From positions 1 through 7,122 of the forward strand of contig JUNU01000445.1 in the NCBI GenBank assembly GCA_001067655.1: a stretch of DNA of 7,122 nt, written 5' to 3'. The translations under genes were made by a program, and so were the position numbers. Shown in pieces: positions 1-5,608 of the stretch; the stretch's first letter is position 1, and each line of letters opens with the position of its first letter. The notes beneath the pieces were generated by a model, which was given only the letters and a program-made list of their open reading frames with translations, was not told the origin of the DNA and ran no database searches. Origin of the DNA: Neisseria lactamica. Its GTDB lineage: Bacteria > Pseudomonadota > Gammaproteobacteria > Burkholderiales > Neisseriaceae.

Positions 1-175
1 ATCGGTTCCGTACTATCTGTACTGTCTGCGGCTTCGTCGCCTTGTCCTGATTTATAGTGGATTAAAATTGCAATGATACGGTGTTGCCAACGCCCTTATG
101 TACTACCCGTACACGGCGGGCGTTGCCACCTTGTCTCATTTTTATTTTAATCCACTATAAAGTTAATCCACTGTA
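1..175. repeat. Outer Correia element (CREE), left end outside window, split by a second CREE
   Basis: Bases 1-54 match the right-hand part of a Correia repeat enclosed element (GTACTATCTGTACTGTCTGC, then GGCTTCGTCGCCTTGTCC). The match resumes at 160-175 with AAGTTAATCCACTGTA, the terminal inverted repeat with one change (GTA for ATA). Joining 54 to 160 gives an uninterrupted element end that differs at only two positions from the intact CREE end at 4749-4773. The initial ATCGGTTCCG is present in full-length (about 150 bp) CREE and absent from the short type, so this was probably a long copy whose left part lies before the window. Confidence 0.85.
53..159. repeat. Inner 107-bp CREE-type MITE inserted in the outer CREE
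   Basis: The element is bounded by perfect 15-base inverted repeats, TATAGTGGATTAAAA (53-67) and TTTTAATCCACTATA (145-159). Its length (107 bp) equals that of the CREE at 4667-4773, and its interior is recognisably related but clearly diverged (TACGG-GTTGCC and CCTTGTC blocks retained). TA at 53-54 and at 158-159 fits duplication of the TA target, the known insertion habit of Correia elements. Removing 55-157 plus one TA restores the outer CREE exactly. No coding capacity. It is a non-autonomous element that would need a transposase supplied elsewhere. Confidence 0.85.
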
Positions 176-195
176 TCTAAAGGATACAACGAACA

Positions 196-252
196 AAGGT
201 CGTCTGAAAACCGTTCCTGAAATTGAGGAAACCGATATTTTCAGACGACCTT
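196..252 (-). terminator. Inverted pair of DNA uptake sequences, long-loop hairpin after pgeF
   Basis: AGGTCGTCTGAA at 197-208 and its reverse complement at 240-251 sit in 15-base arms (196-210 and 238-252) with a 27-base loop. Inverted uptake-sequence pairs commonly serve as intrinsic terminators in Neisseria, and this one lies about 70 bases after the pgeF stop. It is a poor terminator by sequence: the loop is long and only three T residues follow the stem on the minus strand. It may act mainly in DNA uptake. The paired 12-mers are certain; the termination role is an inference. Confidence 0.55.
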
Positions 253-324
253 AACGATATTGGAACCGATACGCTTAACAACGACTTTTTTCAGTCAAAT
301 ATCGGATACACGGTTTACCGCGCA

Positions 325-1095
325 TTATTCCGCCAACCAAATCAGGCTGACCATGCGGCCGGTTTGTCCGTCGCGGCGGTAAGAGAAGAAAGTGTCGCGC
401 TCTAGGACGGTGCAGTGTGTGCCGCCGTAGATCATGTCCACCCCTTCGCGGCGCAGAACCAAACGTGCCAGTGCGTAGATGTCGGCAAGATATTTACCGC
501 CGCCGATATCTTCGAATGCGTCCGCCGCTTCGGGCATGGGCGTACAAAATGCGTCGAACACGTCCTGTCCGACTTCAAATGCGTCCGCGCCGATGGCAGG
601 GCCGAGATATGCCATGATTTCGACGGGCGCGACATTCATTGCGGCTATGGTGTTTTGCAGCACGCCGCCCGCCAAACCGCGCCAGCCCGCGTGTGCGGCA
701 GCGACGACCGTACCGGCTTTATCGCAGAACAAGACAGGCAGGCAGTCGGCAGTCATCGCGGCGCAGGCGGCTTTGCCTGTGTTGTCCACCGAAGCGTCTG
801 CGTCGGGCGCGTTGCCCAATGCGCCAGTAGCGTTGACAACGATGGTGCTGTGGATTTGATTGAGGTAGGCGACGGGCAGCCCGACCTGTTCCTGCACAAT
901 TTCACGGTTGCAGCGCACGGCATCGGGATCATCGCCGACGTGCGAACCGAGGTTCAAACTTTGATACACGCCTTGGCTCACGCCGCCGTTGCGTGTGGTA
1001 ATCAGGGTTTTCACGTTGGCGGGCGCAGGCCAATCGGCTGTCAGGAAATTTTTGCCTTGCGGGGCGAGGTTTAAGGTTTCTGTGATGGTTTTCAT
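325..1095 (-). CDS. pgeF: Peptidoglycan editing factor PgeF (YfiH/laccase-domain family)
   Basis: A 256-aa cytoplasmic protein of the Cu-oxidase_4/YfiH family. In E. coli this family acts in muropeptide quality control (limiting wrong amino acids in peptidoglycan stems); purine nucleoside phosphorylase/adenosine deaminase activity is reported for relatives. Family signatures are complete: TTRNGGVS near 33-40, NQIHS with His82, TADCLPVLFCD with Cys118, AAHAGWRGL with His135 (the expected His/Cys/His metal site), YLGPAIGADAFEVG at 163-176, and C-terminal FFSYRRDGQTGRM. Length is normal. ATG at 1095 is the only good start; the next Met is residue 114. The ribosome site is weak, so translation may depend on upstream genes. 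It is the last gene of the minus-strand run from rluD. E. coli keeps pgeF directly after rluD, which supports the call. GC-rich codon use contrasts with the AT-rich genes just upstream. Confidence 0.95.
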   Translation of the reverse strand: MKTITETLNLAPQGKNFLTADWPAPANVKTLITTRNGGVSQGVYQSLNLGSHVGDDPDAVRCNREIVQEQVGLPVAYLNQIHSTIVVNATGALGNAPDADASVDNTGKAACAAMTADCLPVLFCDKAGTVVAAAHAGWRGLAGGVLQNTIAAMNVAPVEIMAYLGPAIGADAFEVGQDVFDAFCTPMPEAADAFEDIGGGKYLADIYALARLVLRREGVDMIYGGTHCTVLERDTFFSYRRDGQTGRMVSLIWLAE

Positions 1096-1148
1096 GTTTT
1101 TATCTGAGTAAGGAAAGGTTTGAAAGGAATGCGTCTATCGGCTTCGTA

Positions 1149-1439
1149 TTAACGCATCTCTACGACTTCCAATAATTCTGTGTTTTCCAATCGGTAATAA
1201 AGGTCATAACCCCGACCATGCTTATCTTCTCCTTGATTGGGCAGAAAGCTGATACAGGCAAATTCTTTATTCTCGGAAATATTGAACCAAATAGTATAGT
1301 TCCTCAAATCCGATTGATTCTGCAAATAACGATCAAATTCTTTTTTAGCCGCAGCCATTGCCAATAACAAGCTTCCATCTAATTCAAATAAATAATCAGA
1401 TTTAAAAGCATCTCTCCAAACTTTTTCCTGATAACTCAT
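1149..1439 (-). CDS. Small protein of unknown function, tandem paralogue 2 (96 aa)
   Basis: I do not recognise a family. The 96-aa soluble, mixed-charge protein has no signal peptide or membrane segment. It is about two-thirds identical over 91 aligned residues to the product of 1568-1900. Shared blocks are VWRDAF (7-12), AAAKKEF (29-35), ISENxEF (54-60), then GRGY, YYRLE and TELLEVV near the C-terminus, both ending in MR. It lacks a 14-residue stretch that the paralogue has before GRGY. The start at 1439 is supported by AGGTG a few bases upstream and by alignment with the paralogue. The stop lies 53 bases before pgeF on the same strand. Size, tandem duplication and low GC resemble orphan immunity genes of polymorphic-toxin loci, but no toxin is present here and that idea is only an inference. 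Confidence 0.75.
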   Translation of the reverse strand: MSYQEKVWRDAFKSDYLFELDGSLLLAMAAAKKEFDRYLQNQSDLRNYTIWFNISENKEFACISFLPNQGEDKHGRGYDLYYRLENTELLEVVEMR

Positions 1440-1567
1440 ATCGGCACCTAAATCCTCTATCTTAAATTGACCATTCAGTATGGCAAGTAAGCTTTATCAA
1501 CCGTATTGCCAAATTCCCATCTGCCTTAGAAAGTAATCAAGGTCATCAAAAATAATAAAGTTACGTA
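1440..1567 (-). pseudogene. Probable decayed coding fragment between the two paralogues
   Basis: Read on the minus strand just after the stop of the 110-aa gene, one frame gives a protein-like stretch (VRNFIIFDDLDYFLRQMGIW) ending at a TGA near 1497, with no ATG before the MGIW. Further along, another frame reads SLLAILNGQFKIEDLGAD directly into the start of the 96-aa gene. Protein-like composition in two frames separated by stops suggests a remnant of a third small gene, or of the 5' end of an older copy, broken by indels. The fragment is short and I found no recognisable homologue, so it could be simple intergenic sequence. Confidence 0.25.
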
Positions 1568-1900
1568 CTAACGCATCCCCACTACTTCCAATAATTCCGT
1601 ATCTTCCAGTCGGTAATAAAATTGATAACCCCGACCATATTTATATAGTCCTCTATAAGGAATTTCAAAAAATATCCCGCCTACCATTTCATCTGTTTTT
1701 GGAATAAAACTGATACTAACAAATTCTCTATTTTCGGAAATTCTTAACCAAATAATATAGTTTTTCAGATCCCATTTACCTTGAGAATAACCATCAAATT
1801 CTTTTTTTGCAGCAGCAATTGCCAATAAAAAATTCCCGTCAATTTCAGATAAATCGTCTAATCTAAAAGCATCTCGCCAAACTTGCTCCTTATGACTCAT
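1568..1900 (-). CDS. Small protein of unknown function, tandem paralogue 1 (110 aa)
   Basis: Paralogue of the 96-aa protein downstream, about two-thirds identical where they align. Conserved blocks are QVWRDAF, AAAKKEFDGY, ISENREF, SISFIP, and the C-terminal GRGYQFYYRLE and TELLEVV. It carries 14 extra residues before GRGY (around GGIFFEIPYRG), possibly the ancestral state. No signal peptide, membrane helix or catalytic motif is visible. Two adjacent ATG codons exist (1903 and 1900). AGGAG abuts the first directly, leaving usable though short spacing only to the second, and the second matches the paralogue's MS- start, so 1900 is preferred (1903 would give 111 aa). It lies 74-77 bases downstream of the 193-aa membrane-protein gene, same strand. 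Immunity-like function is a guess. Confidence 0.75.
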   Translation of the reverse strand: MSHKEQVWRDAFRLDDLSEIDGNFLLAIAAAKKEFDGYSQGKWDLKNYIIWLRISENREFVSISFIPKTDEMVGGIFFEIPYRGLYKYGRGYQFYYRLEDTELLEVVGMR

Positions 1901-1964
1901 CATCTCCTAAGCTACTCGTTTTAAATCGACTTCTCGATATATTGAATGCGATATTGGTATGAAA

Positions 1965-1978
1965 AGTCTGATCAGACT
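1965..1978. other. Perfect 14-bp palindrome at the end of the 193-aa gene
   Basis: AGTCTGATCAGACT is its own reverse complement and overlaps the stop codon (1977-1979) of the upstream membrane-protein gene. On the minus strand it is followed by TTTT, so a 5-bp stem with a GATC loop might act as a weak terminator. It could equally be an operator for the paralogue pair, or chance. Confidence 0.3.
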
Positions 1979-2558
1979 AGTTGTACAAACCGTTTTCATC
2001 CAAGGGCAGATTCATCTGCTTGGCAATATTTTGTGCGGCAGCCGCGAAATCTTCTTTGTCTGACGGTTTGCTATGAATAAAAGTCAAAATTCGAACGTAT
2101 GGCGCGGGATATGGACGGCGATATTCCAGCGTAAAAAATTCTCCATAGAGATCGCCTCTCCATCTGATTGCCGATAAGTGGTCATTTTCAGAAAGAGGAT
2201 ATTCCATAACGATTTCGCTGCCTTCCCAATGCGTCAGGACTCGTTTGACAGGGTCGTATCGCCAAAACTTATCCTGTAATTTTTCCAATGCTCTTTTTTT
2301 GGATGATAGAGACACATACGGGAAGGACAAAATCATTATCAAAAGATATGACAGCATGAAGACACCGGAGCCTATGTTCAGAATCTCCATATCTTCCATG
2401 TTCCGCGTACCCAACCATACGGGCAGCGCAATCATGTAAACGATGGCAGCTTTAGTGGGAAGTCGATATGTTTTTTCAGATGTCAAATTGCCGTAACCCG
2501 CCAGCCACTGCATTTCGCCGTCCATTTGTGCAAGATTTACCAAATCTGAAGAAGACAT
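1977..2558 (-). CDS. Two-helix membrane protein of unknown function (193 aa)
   Basis: No family is recognised. The product has a short N-terminal soluble part, two predicted transmembrane helices (about 36-52 and 59-82, separated by an acidic MEDMEIL loop), then a basic SSKKRALEKLQDK stretch and a roughly 110-residue soluble domain rich in Trp and Tyr (FWRYDP, IRWRGDLYGEFFTLEYRR). By the positive-inside rule the C-terminal domain is probably cytoplasmic. The start is well supported: the rluD stop TAA is followed by one base and then this ATG, with GAGGG inside the last rluD codons as ribosome site. Expression is therefore likely translationally coupled to rluD. Its AT-rich composition resembles the two paralogues downstream more than rluD. 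Function unknown; it might belong with the small paralogues as one accessory unit. Confidence 0.8.
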   Translation of the reverse strand: MSSSDLVNLAQMDGEMQWLAGYGNLTSEKTYRLPTKAAIVYMIALPVWLGTRNMEDMEILNIGSGVFMLSYLLIMILSFPYVSLSSKKRALEKLQDKFWRYDPVKRVLTHWEGSEIVMEYPLSENDHLSAIRWRGDLYGEFFTLEYRRPYPAPYVRILTFIHSKPSDKEDFAAAAQNIAKQMNLPLDENGLYN

Positions 2559-2559
2559 C

Positions 2560-3684
2560 TTAATCCCTCACATAAACCACTTCGACGTCGTAGTCGTCTT
2601 CGTTCCAATCATCATCGTCATCCGTGCCGAGTTTGTCCTGCCATTCTTCTTCGTTGCTCAAAGACGAATCCAAGCCTGCTTCGAGGCGCAGGACGGAGAG
2701 CAGGTGATACATATCGTCAGGAATCGGGGCTTCAAAAGAGACGGTTTCACCGGTTTTCGGATGGACGAAACTTAAGCGGTAGGCATGCAACGCCTGACGC
2801 GCGCCTAGACTTTTGACGGCTTCTTTCACCGGTTCGCTGCACGGATGACGCAGGTTGCCGTAAACAGGGTCGGCGGCAAGCGGGTGGTTGGCTTCGCGCA
2901 TATGGACGCGGATTTGGTGCGTCCTGCCTGTTTCGAGCGAGCATTCGATGTAACTGTGGGCGAGATAGCGTTCCAACACTTTGACGTGGGTAACGGCAGG
3001 TTTGCCGCCGAATTTGACGACCGCCATTTTCAGGCGGTTGTGCGGATCGCGTCCGATTTGGGTTTCGATTTTTCCGTCAAAGGGAACGATGCCGTTGGCG
3101 ACGGCGCGGTAAATGCGTTTGACCGTACGTTCTTGAAGCTGTTGCACGAGGGAATTTTGTGCGGGCAGTGTTTTGGCGACCACCATCAGGCCGCTGGTTT
3201 CTTTGTCTAGCCTGTGGACGATGCCCGCGCGCGGAATCTGGCTCAATTCGGGACAATGCGCCAGCAGTCCGTTGAGCAGCGTCCCCGTCCAGTTGCCTGC
3301 GGCAGGATGGACGACCAGTCCGGCGGGTTTGTTAACAACAATGACGGTATCGTCTTCGTACACAATATCCAAATCCATCGCCTCAGGTTTGAACGTGAGA
3401 TTCTCTTCGCTCGGACGTACCGTTACGCTGACGGATTCTCCGCCTATCATTTTGTCTTTGGGTTGGGCAGGCTTATCGTTTACAATAACCGCGCCTTCTT
3501 TAATCCACGATGTCAGGCGGCTGCGCGAATAATCAGGCATAAGCTTTGCCAACACAGCATCCAGCCGCCCGCCCGCAAGCTCCAGCGGAACAGTCAAATT
3601 AACACAACTTTCTGCTTCGGGGGCTGACGTAAAGTCTAAATCGTCGCTATAATCGGCTTCATTATCAAAGGAAGTATTCTGCAT
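2560..3684 (-). CDS. rluD: Ribosomal large subunit pseudouridine synthase D
   Basis: RluD converts specific uridines of helix 69 of 23S rRNA (1911, 1915 and 1917 in E. coli numbering) to pseudouridine. The 374-aa product has an acidic N-terminal tail (about 1-25), an S4 RNA-binding domain (about 32-90, with RLDAVLAKLMPDYSRSRL) and an RluA-family catalytic domain. The catalytic motif is HRLDKETSG with the nucleophilic Asp160; GRTHQIRVHM (253-262) is also present. It ends in an unusual acidic tail (DDDDDWNEDDYD, about 355-366). I place the start at ATG 3684 (MQNTSFDNE). A longer frame up to 3774 exists but runs through the bamD signal sequence and adds non-family residues. The chosen ATG overlaps the bamD ATG by two bases on the opposite strand. 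Its own ribosome site (AAAAGAA) is weak. Divergence from bamD matches E. coli order. Confidence 0.96.
   Translation of the reverse strand: MQNTSFDNEADYSDDLDFTSAPEAESCVNLTVPLELAGGRLDAVLAKLMPDYSRSRLTSWIKEGAVIVNDKPAQPKDKMIGGESVSVTVRPSEENLTFKPEAMDLDIVYEDDTVIVVNKPAGLVVHPAAGNWTGTLLNGLLAHCPELSQIPRAGIVHRLDKETSGLMVVAKTLPAQNSLVQQLQERTVKRIYRAVANGIVPFDGKIETQIGRDPHNRLKMAVVKFGGKPAVTHVKVLERYLAHSYIECSLETGRTHQIRVHMREANHPLAADPVYGNLRHPCSEPVKEAVKSLGARQALHAYRLSFVHPKTGETVSFEAPIPDDMYHLLSVLRLEAGLDSSLSNEEEWQDKLGTDDDDDWNEDDYDVEVVYVRD
3624..3653 (+). promoter_or_regulatory. Candidate sigma70-type promoter of bamD, inside rluD
   Basis: A perfect -10 hexamer TATAAT (3648-3653) is preceded by CTGACG (3624-3629, 4 of 6 to TTGACA) at an 18-base spacer. 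Initiation near 3660 would leave a leader of about 23 bases holding AAAGGAAG, a good ribosome site before the bamD ATG at 3683. The whole promoter lies in codons of the rluD N-terminal tail, as required by the overlapping divergent starts. Confidence 0.6.
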
Positions 3685-4489
3685 GAAAAAAATTCTTTTA
3701 GTAGTTTCGTTAAGTCTGGCACTCGGTGCCTGTGCAAGCAATAAAGGTACGGTCGATAAAGACGCGCAAATCACACAAGATTGGAACGTGGAAAAACTCT
3801 ATGCCGAAGCGCATGACGAGTTGAACAGCAGCAATTATACGCGAGCCATCAAGTTATACGAAATTTTAGAATCCCGCTTCCCCAACGGCCGCTACGCGCA
3901 ACAGGCGCAGCTGGACACCGCATACGCCTATTACAAAGACGACGAGCCTGAAAAAGCCCTCGCCGCCATCGACCGCTTCCAGCGCCATCACCCGCAACAT
4001 CCGAATATGGATTACGCGCTTTACCTCAAAGGCTTGGTTCTGTTCAACGAAGACCAATCCTTTCTCAACAAACTCGCCTCCCAAGACTGGTCCGACCGCG
4101 ACCCTAAAGCCAACCGCAGCGCATACCAAGCATTTGCCGAATTGGTACAACGCTATCCGGAGAGCAAATATGCCGCCGACGCAACCGAGCGCATGGCGAA
4201 ACTGGTGGACGCATTGGGCGGTAACGAAATCTCCGTTGCCCGCTACTACATGAAACGCGGCGCCTACCTCGCCGCAGTCAACCGCGCCCAAAAAATCGTC
4301 GAGCGTTACCAAAATACCCGCTACGTTGAAGAATCGCTCGCCATGATGGAGCTGGCTTACAAAAAACTGGACAAACCCCAACTCGCCGCCGATACCCGCC
4401 GCGTCTTGGAAACCAACTTCCCGCAAAGCCCGTTCCTGCAACACCAATGGCAGCCAAACGACATGCCTTGGTGGCGCTACTGGCGTTAA
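3683..4489 (+). CDS. bamD: Outer membrane assembly lipoprotein BamD (ComL)
   Basis: Essential lipoprotein of the BAM complex, which inserts beta-barrel proteins into the outer membrane; the gonococcal homologue was first described as the competence lipoprotein ComL. The 268-aa precursor has a lipoprotein signal MKKILLVVSLSLALGAC with lipobox LGAC and acylated Cys17. Tetratricopeptide-like helical repeats follow: NSSNYTRAIKLYEILESRFP (48-67), YAQQAQLDTAYAYYKDDEPEKAL, AYQAFAELVQRYPESKYA (148-165), and the family block ARYYMKRGAYLAAVNRA (186-202). Length is normal for BamD. AAAGGAAG upstream fixes the start at 3683, whose ATG overlaps the rluD start on the other strand. A strong uptake-sequence terminator follows 54 bases after the stop. 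Confidence 0.97.
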   Translation: MKKILLVVSLSLALGACASNKGTVDKDAQITQDWNVEKLYAEAHDELNSSNYTRAIKLYEILESRFPNGRYAQQAQLDTAYAYYKDDEPEKALAAIDRFQRHHPQHPNMDYALYLKGLVLFNEDQSFLNKLASQDWSDRDPKANRSAYQAFAELVQRYPESKYAADATERMAKLVDALGGNEISVARYYMKRGAYLAAVNRAQKIVERYQNTRYVEESLAMMELAYKKLDKPQLAADTRRVLETNFPQSPFLQHQWQPNDMPWWRYWR

Positions 4490-4543
4490 AGCTTGAAGTT
4501 TAAAGTATAGCGATACCGTATCACACTATGCTTTTCTGAAACC

Positions 4544-4586
4544 AAAGGTCGTCTGAAACTGAAAAATACAGTTTCAGACGACCTTT
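4544..4586 (+). terminator. Strong DNA-uptake-sequence terminator after bamD
   Basis: AGGTCGTCTGAA (4546-4557) and its inverse (4573-4584) are embedded in perfect 18-base arms, 4544-4561 and 4569-4586, with a 7-base loop (AAAAATA). The plus strand continues with five T residues (4584-4588). It is the best intrinsic terminator in the window and correctly placed for bamD; it doubles as a pair of uptake signals of the AGGTCGTCTGAA dialect. Confidence 0.9.
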
Positions 4587-4608
4587 TTATGTTTCAAGCA
4601 ATCATTAT

Positions 4609-4630
4609 TCGTGGACAAAGCCCACGCTAC
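4609..4630 (-). repeat. 22-base hairpin repeat, copy 1 of 3
   Basis: On the minus strand this reads GTAGCGTGGGCTTTGTCCAC followed by GA. It matches the direct copies at 5283-5304 and 5611-5632 (GTAGCGTGRGCTTCGCCCAC followed by GA). The copy at 5611 folds perfectly (CGTGGGC, TTC loop, GCCCACG). It is a small dispersed intergenic repeat, here inverted relative to the other two. Confidence 0.6.
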
Positions 4631-4666
4631 CTTCCTGGTTATGATGGTTTTGGAGATTGTTCATTG

Positions 4667-4773
4667 TATAGTGGACTAACTTTAAACCAGTACGGCGTTG
4701 CCTCGCCTTGCCGTACTATCTGTACTGTTTGCGGCTTCGTCGCCTTGTCCTGATTTAAATTTAATCCACTATA
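4667..4773. repeat. Complete short Correia element (CREE), 107 bp
   Basis: The element runs from TATAGTGGACTAAC to TTAATCCACTATA and contains the standard interior (CAGTACGGCGTTGCCTCGCC, GTACTATCTGTACTG, GCGGCTTCGTCGCCTTGTCC). It is the short form: the roughly 50-bp central block between GCCTT and CCGTACT of long CREE is absent. Some CREE ends carry outward promoters in Neisseria; here TTGTCC (4745-4750) lies 17 bases before ACTATA (4768-4773), pointing at the gene at 4894. Apart from this element, the terminator and the small hairpin repeat, I see nothing coding in 4490-4893. Confidence 0.93.
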
Positions 4774-4893
4774 TTATTTTGAACATACGAAAACCGGTTT
4801 GTTTTTTTGATGGCAAACCAAAGCAAAGATAAGGTCATTCATAGTAATATTGATAATATGTGCTTTGACATTTAAACGAAGAGAAAGACGACT

Positions 4894-5259
4894 ATGAAAA
4901 TCTCAATAGATGCAAGCAATCTAGATCAGTTTAAATTCTTGCTTAATACCTTGCTCCTAGGGGGAGTAACATCTCTATTGCAAAAGAAAGCAAATATTGA
5001 CGATATAGAATATTTAATGTTTGGACCAAAGAGTATTGAACTTTTAAAATTGATTCCTATTGAATCCATATACTCAGATATTATTCACCAAGGCACGGAA
5101 ATCGAAGATATAGCAAGTTTATTTCCTGATAAATTAGATGATTATTTGGAATCTATACAAAAAACAATATTAAATAACTATCAATCTATATCTCTATCCA
5201 AACAAGACCCAATTAACATTATCTTGTTGTTTGATAAGACTGAATATTTGGTTAAATAA
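4894..5259 (+). CDS. AT-rich 121-aa protein, DUF3969-like
   Basis: A small soluble acidic protein without signal peptide or clear membrane helix. The pattern LLNTLLLGGVTSLLQKKANI (16-35), DDIEYLMFGP (36-45), then IIHQGTEIEDIASLFPDKLD (63-82) resembles from memory the DUF3969 family (short proteins with a leading LGxxxSL helix and a GTELEDIxSLxPxKL block). No biochemical function is known to me. ATG 4894 is preceded by GAGAAAG at a slightly long spacing. Base composition is far more AT-rich than bamD or the downstream operon, suggesting recent acquisition or an accessory gene. It stands alone, bounded by repeats on both sides (CREE at 4667-4773 and the repeat field from 5281). The gene is likely real; the family name is tentative. 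Confidence 0.7.
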   Translation: MKISIDASNLDQFKFLLNTLLLGGVTSLLQKKANIDDIEYLMFGPKSIELLKLIPIESIYSDIIHQGTEIEDIASLFPDKLDDYLESIQKTILNNYQSISLSKQDPINIILLFDKTEYLVK

Positions 5260-5280
5260 ATCATAGTGATCGTATGGTAG

Positions 5281-5408
5281 CCGTAGCGTGAGCTTCGCCC
5301 ACGAATTCCAAAAATACAAAAAGGTCGTCTGAAACACAAACCTAGTTTTTCAGACGACCTCTCCACGACCTCACTCACTTCGGCAACTTTCAACGCAAAC
5401 TTTACCAA
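5281..5408. repeat. Duplicated gene-end/terminator block, copy A
   Basis: Colinear with 5609-5732. It starts with the 22-base hairpin repeat (5283-5304), then AATACAAAAAGGTCGTCTGA, the uptake-sequence hairpin, and after about 28 bases TTCAACGCAAAC (5389-5400), which in copy B (5713-5724) is the 3' coding end of the YqjK-like gene (FALK). Copy A therefore looks like a decayed duplicate of that gene's tail plus its terminator. It has no intact start or reading frame of its own. Confidence 0.6.
5322..5360 (-). terminator. Uptake-sequence hairpin in copy A
   Basis: AGGTCGTCTGAA (5322-5333) and its inverse (5349-5360) form 13-base arms (5322-5334, 5348-5360) with a 13-base loop. The T-run lies on the minus-strand side (five T after the stem); the plus-strand side continues CTCC. 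It could partly terminate the 4894-5259 gene, but its orientation matches the terminator of copy B, from which it seems derived. Confidence 0.6.
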
Positions 5409-5432
5409 TCCAATCCATAATTACCTCCAGCA

Positions 5433-5541
5433 GCCGTCATTCCCGCGCAGGCGGGAATCCATCGGAAACCCTAAGAAACAGATATTCAAAAATAGTTGCC
5501 AAAATTCAAAAGTGGATTCCCGCCTGTGCGGGAATGACGGC
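5433..5541. repeat. Neisserial mosaic repeat: dRS3-RS-dRS3
   Basis: Two 20-bp dRS3 units of the form ATTCCC-N8-GGGAAT occur at 5439-5458 and 5516-5535. They lie inside 29-base inverted arms (5433-5461 and 5513-5541) that differ at one position. The 51 bases between them (5462-5512) are an AT-rich RS-type spacer. This is the structure of neisserial intergenic mosaic elements. dRS3 is also known as the insertion target of filamentous Nf/MDA-type prophages, so this is a potential phage site; no prophage is present here. Confidence 0.85.
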
Positions 5542-5608
5542 AGACAAATATCCCGTCGGATACGGTTATCCCAACCTACACCGACAACCAAAAATCGTCT
5601 GAAACCCA

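Noticed and set aside
232..306. Inverted 9-mers CCGATATTT / AAATATCGG beside the pgeF hairpin
   Set aside because: Short, AT-rich, 57 bases apart and partly inside the uptake-sequence stem; not distinguishable from chance.
415..1074. 219-aa plus-strand open frame opposite pgeF
   Set aside because: It is antisense to a clear family member, its composition (many Cys, His and Arg) is that of a GC-rich shadow frame, and no ribosome site is seen.
3685..3774. 30-residue N-terminal extension of RluD
   Set aside because: It lies opposite the bamD signal-peptide region and does not resemble RluD. The start at 3684 gives the family's N-terminus and a 374-aa length.
3866..4447. 193-aa minus-strand open frame opposite bamD
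   Set aside because: Shadow of bamD codons; low-complexity Val/Gly/Phe composition, no family pattern.
5181..5408. 75-aa minus-strand frame in copy A of the duplicated block
   Set aside because: It starts at a TTG without ribosome site, reads through uptake sequences and ends inside the DUF3969-like gene. Treated as a duplicated gene-end remnant.
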